Of a stretch of DNA of 64,000 bases, positions 63,087 through 64,000 are shown piece after piece (position 1 is the stretch's first letter; every line of letters begins with the position of its first letter). The notes below the pieces were generated by a model. The model was given only the letters and a program-made list of their open reading frames with translations, was not told where the DNA came from and ran no database searches. The stretch is from Streptomyces laurentii (GTDB lineage Bacteria > Actinomycetota > Actinomycetes > Streptomycetales > Streptomycetaceae), in NCBI GenBank assembly GCA_002355495.1, contig AP017424.1, positions 7,443,501 to 7,507,500 on the forward strand, read 5' to 3'. The position numbers and the translations under genes are program-made.

Positions 63087-64000
63087 GAGGCGCTCCCGGC
63101 GGCCCGCCCGGCAGCGTACGCGACGAAGGGGGCCAGCGAGCCGGGGTCGGCGAGGACGTCGGTGCTGGCGACGGACTCGGGGGCGGCGCCGAGCAGGATC
63201 CGCTTGACCGGCACCTCCAGCTTCTTGCCGGTCCGGTTGCGGGGGACGGCCGGCACCCGCTCGATGACGTCCGGGACGTGGCGCGGCGACAGCGCCGACC
63301 GCAGGGCGCGGGCGATCCCGGCCCGCAGGGCGTCGTCCAGCTCGGCGGGCCCGGCGACGAAGAGCAGCAGCTCCCCGTTGCCGCCCTCGGGGTCCTCGAT
63401 ATGGACGACCAGGCTGTCCTCGATCCCCGGCAGGTCCTCGACGACGGCGTAGAACTCGGCGGTGCCGAGCCGGACCCCGCCCCGGTTGAGGGTGGCGTCG
63501 GAGCGTCCGGCGACGATGCAGTGGCCCTCGGGCGCGAAGCGCACCCAGTCGCCGTGCCGCCACACGCCCGGGTACTCCTCGAAGTACGCGGCCCGGTAGC
63601 GGGAGCCGTCCGTGTCGCCCCAGAAGCCGACCGGCATCGACGGCATCGGCTCGGTGATGACGAGCTCGCCCAACTCGCCGACGACCCGCTCGCCCGCGCT
63701 GTCGTAGGCGTACGCGGCGACGCCGAGGCAGGGGCCGGAGATCTCCCCGGCGCGCACCGTCTGGAGCGGGCTGCCCTGGAGGATGCCGGTGCAGACGTCG
63801 GTGCCGCCGCAGCCGACGTTCAGCAGGACCTGCTCGCCGAACTGCTCGGCCACCCAGCGGAATCCGTCGGCGGCGAGCGGGCTGCCCGCCGCGCCGAGCT
63901 GTCGCAGCCGGGACAGGTCGAACTCCTCGGCGGGCCGGATCCCGGCCTTGCGGCAGGCCATCAGGTAGCCGGGGCTGACGCCCATCAGCGTGGTGCCGGT
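63083..64000 (-). CDS. acetoacetyl-CoA synthetase-type ligase (partial, runs off window)
   Basis: The C-terminal ~300 residues of an ANL-superfamily acyl-CoA ligase. Motifs: GVSPGYLMACRKAGIRPAEE, GCGGTDVCTGILQGSPLQTV, WRHGDWVRFAPEGHCIVAGR, SDATLNRGGVRLGTAEFYAV (hinge) and NRTGKKLEVPVKRIL (catalytic Lys). This order matches acetoacetate-CoA ligases. The 5' part lies beyond 64000. First known gene of the acyl-CoA operon; all three genes are linked by GTGA overlaps. Confidence 0.88.
   Translation of the reverse strand, partial: TGTTLMGVSPGYLMACRKAGIRPAEEFDLSRLRQLGAAGSPLAADGFRWVAEQFGEQVLLNVGCGGTDVCTGILQGSPLQTVRAGEISGPCLGVAAYAYDSAGERVVGELGELVITEPMPSMPVGFWGDTDGSRYRAAYFEEYPGVWRHGDWVRFAPEGHCIVAGRSDATLNRGGVRLGTAEFYAVVEDLPGIEDSLVVHIEDPEGGNGELLLFVAGPAELDDALRAGIARALRSALSPRHVPDVIERVPAVPRNRTGKKLEVPVKRILLGAAPESVASTDVLADPGSLAPFVAYAAGRAAGSAS

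Overview
This is a high-GC actinobacterial window, almost certainly Streptomyces. Codon third positions are nearly all G or C, GTG and TTG starts are common, many genes are joined by 4-bp ATGA or GTGA overlaps, and LacI/ABC sugar loci, ECF sigma/anti-sigma pairs, secreted subtilases and a LuxR-LAL regulator are present. The density of broken IS elements and orphan gene ends suggests a chromosome arm or accessory region. No tRNA, rRNA or CRISPR array was seen.

Layout. 0.2-4 kb: aldo/keto reductase, then IS5, IstB and ISL3 debris with two unknown genes. 4.6-6.9 kb: three-gene minus-strand operon (2OG-Fe(II) oxygenase, GNAT-like protein, family 2 glycosyltransferase). 7.1-7.9 kb: integrase and IS481 remnants. 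7.8-17.2 kb: sugar locus, with a minus-strand operon (lipoprotein, two permeases, GH36 enzyme, LacI regulator) divergent from a frameshifted secreted glycosidase and a class V aminotransferase. 17.2-18.1 kb: junk zone with an orphan cobalamin riboswitch, an integrase tail and an aldehyde dehydrogenase (ALDH) 3'-end repeat. 18.2-21.6 kb: PucR-type regulator divergent from a ferredoxin reductase/desaturase pair. 22-25.1 kb: a lectin-like/UvrD chimera, another ALDH repeat and a dead IS5. 25.6-27 kb: a single gene resembling the pore-forming domain of Cry toxins. 27-35 kb: IS1380, IS110, ISL3, an ECF sigma/partner pair, IS6, and an IS3 carrying a nested IS1380. 35-37.4 kb: GNAT, small unknowns and an IS200/IS605 remnant. 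37.4-42.5 kb: giant secreted subtilase divergent from a SigE-like sigma/anti-sigma pair across a long inverted repeat. 43.1-45.2 kb: a 63-residue secreted-type peptide followed by tandem JmjC/cupin-4 proteins, one with intact metal ligands and one without. 45.8-50.8 kb: LAL regulator and a second (frameshifted) subtilase. 51.5-53.4 kb: split cytochrome b operon. 53.6-59.4 kb: truncated VIT transporter, IS5 fragments, a TlpA/MauE membrane-redox operon, and the fourth ALDH 3' end. 59.6-64 kb: MFS pump with divergent TetR, then an acetoacetyl-CoA synthetase / 3-hydroxyacyl-CoA dehydrogenase / amidohydrolase operon running off the right edge.

How it works together. The functional islands are a regulated sugar-uptake and hydrolysis system, a desaturase electron-transfer pair, a sigma-factor-controlled protease, a probable peptide-modification cassette (43-45 kb), and an acyl-CoA catabolic operon. 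Between them lies debris consistent with repeated integration events: four same-orientation copies of an ALDH 3' end, three of them sharing an exactly spaced flanking module, look like attachment-site relics. The best candidate for an undescribed system is the peptide plus active/inactive JmjC pair at 43.1-45.2 kb. All calls were made by reading the sequence; no database search was run.
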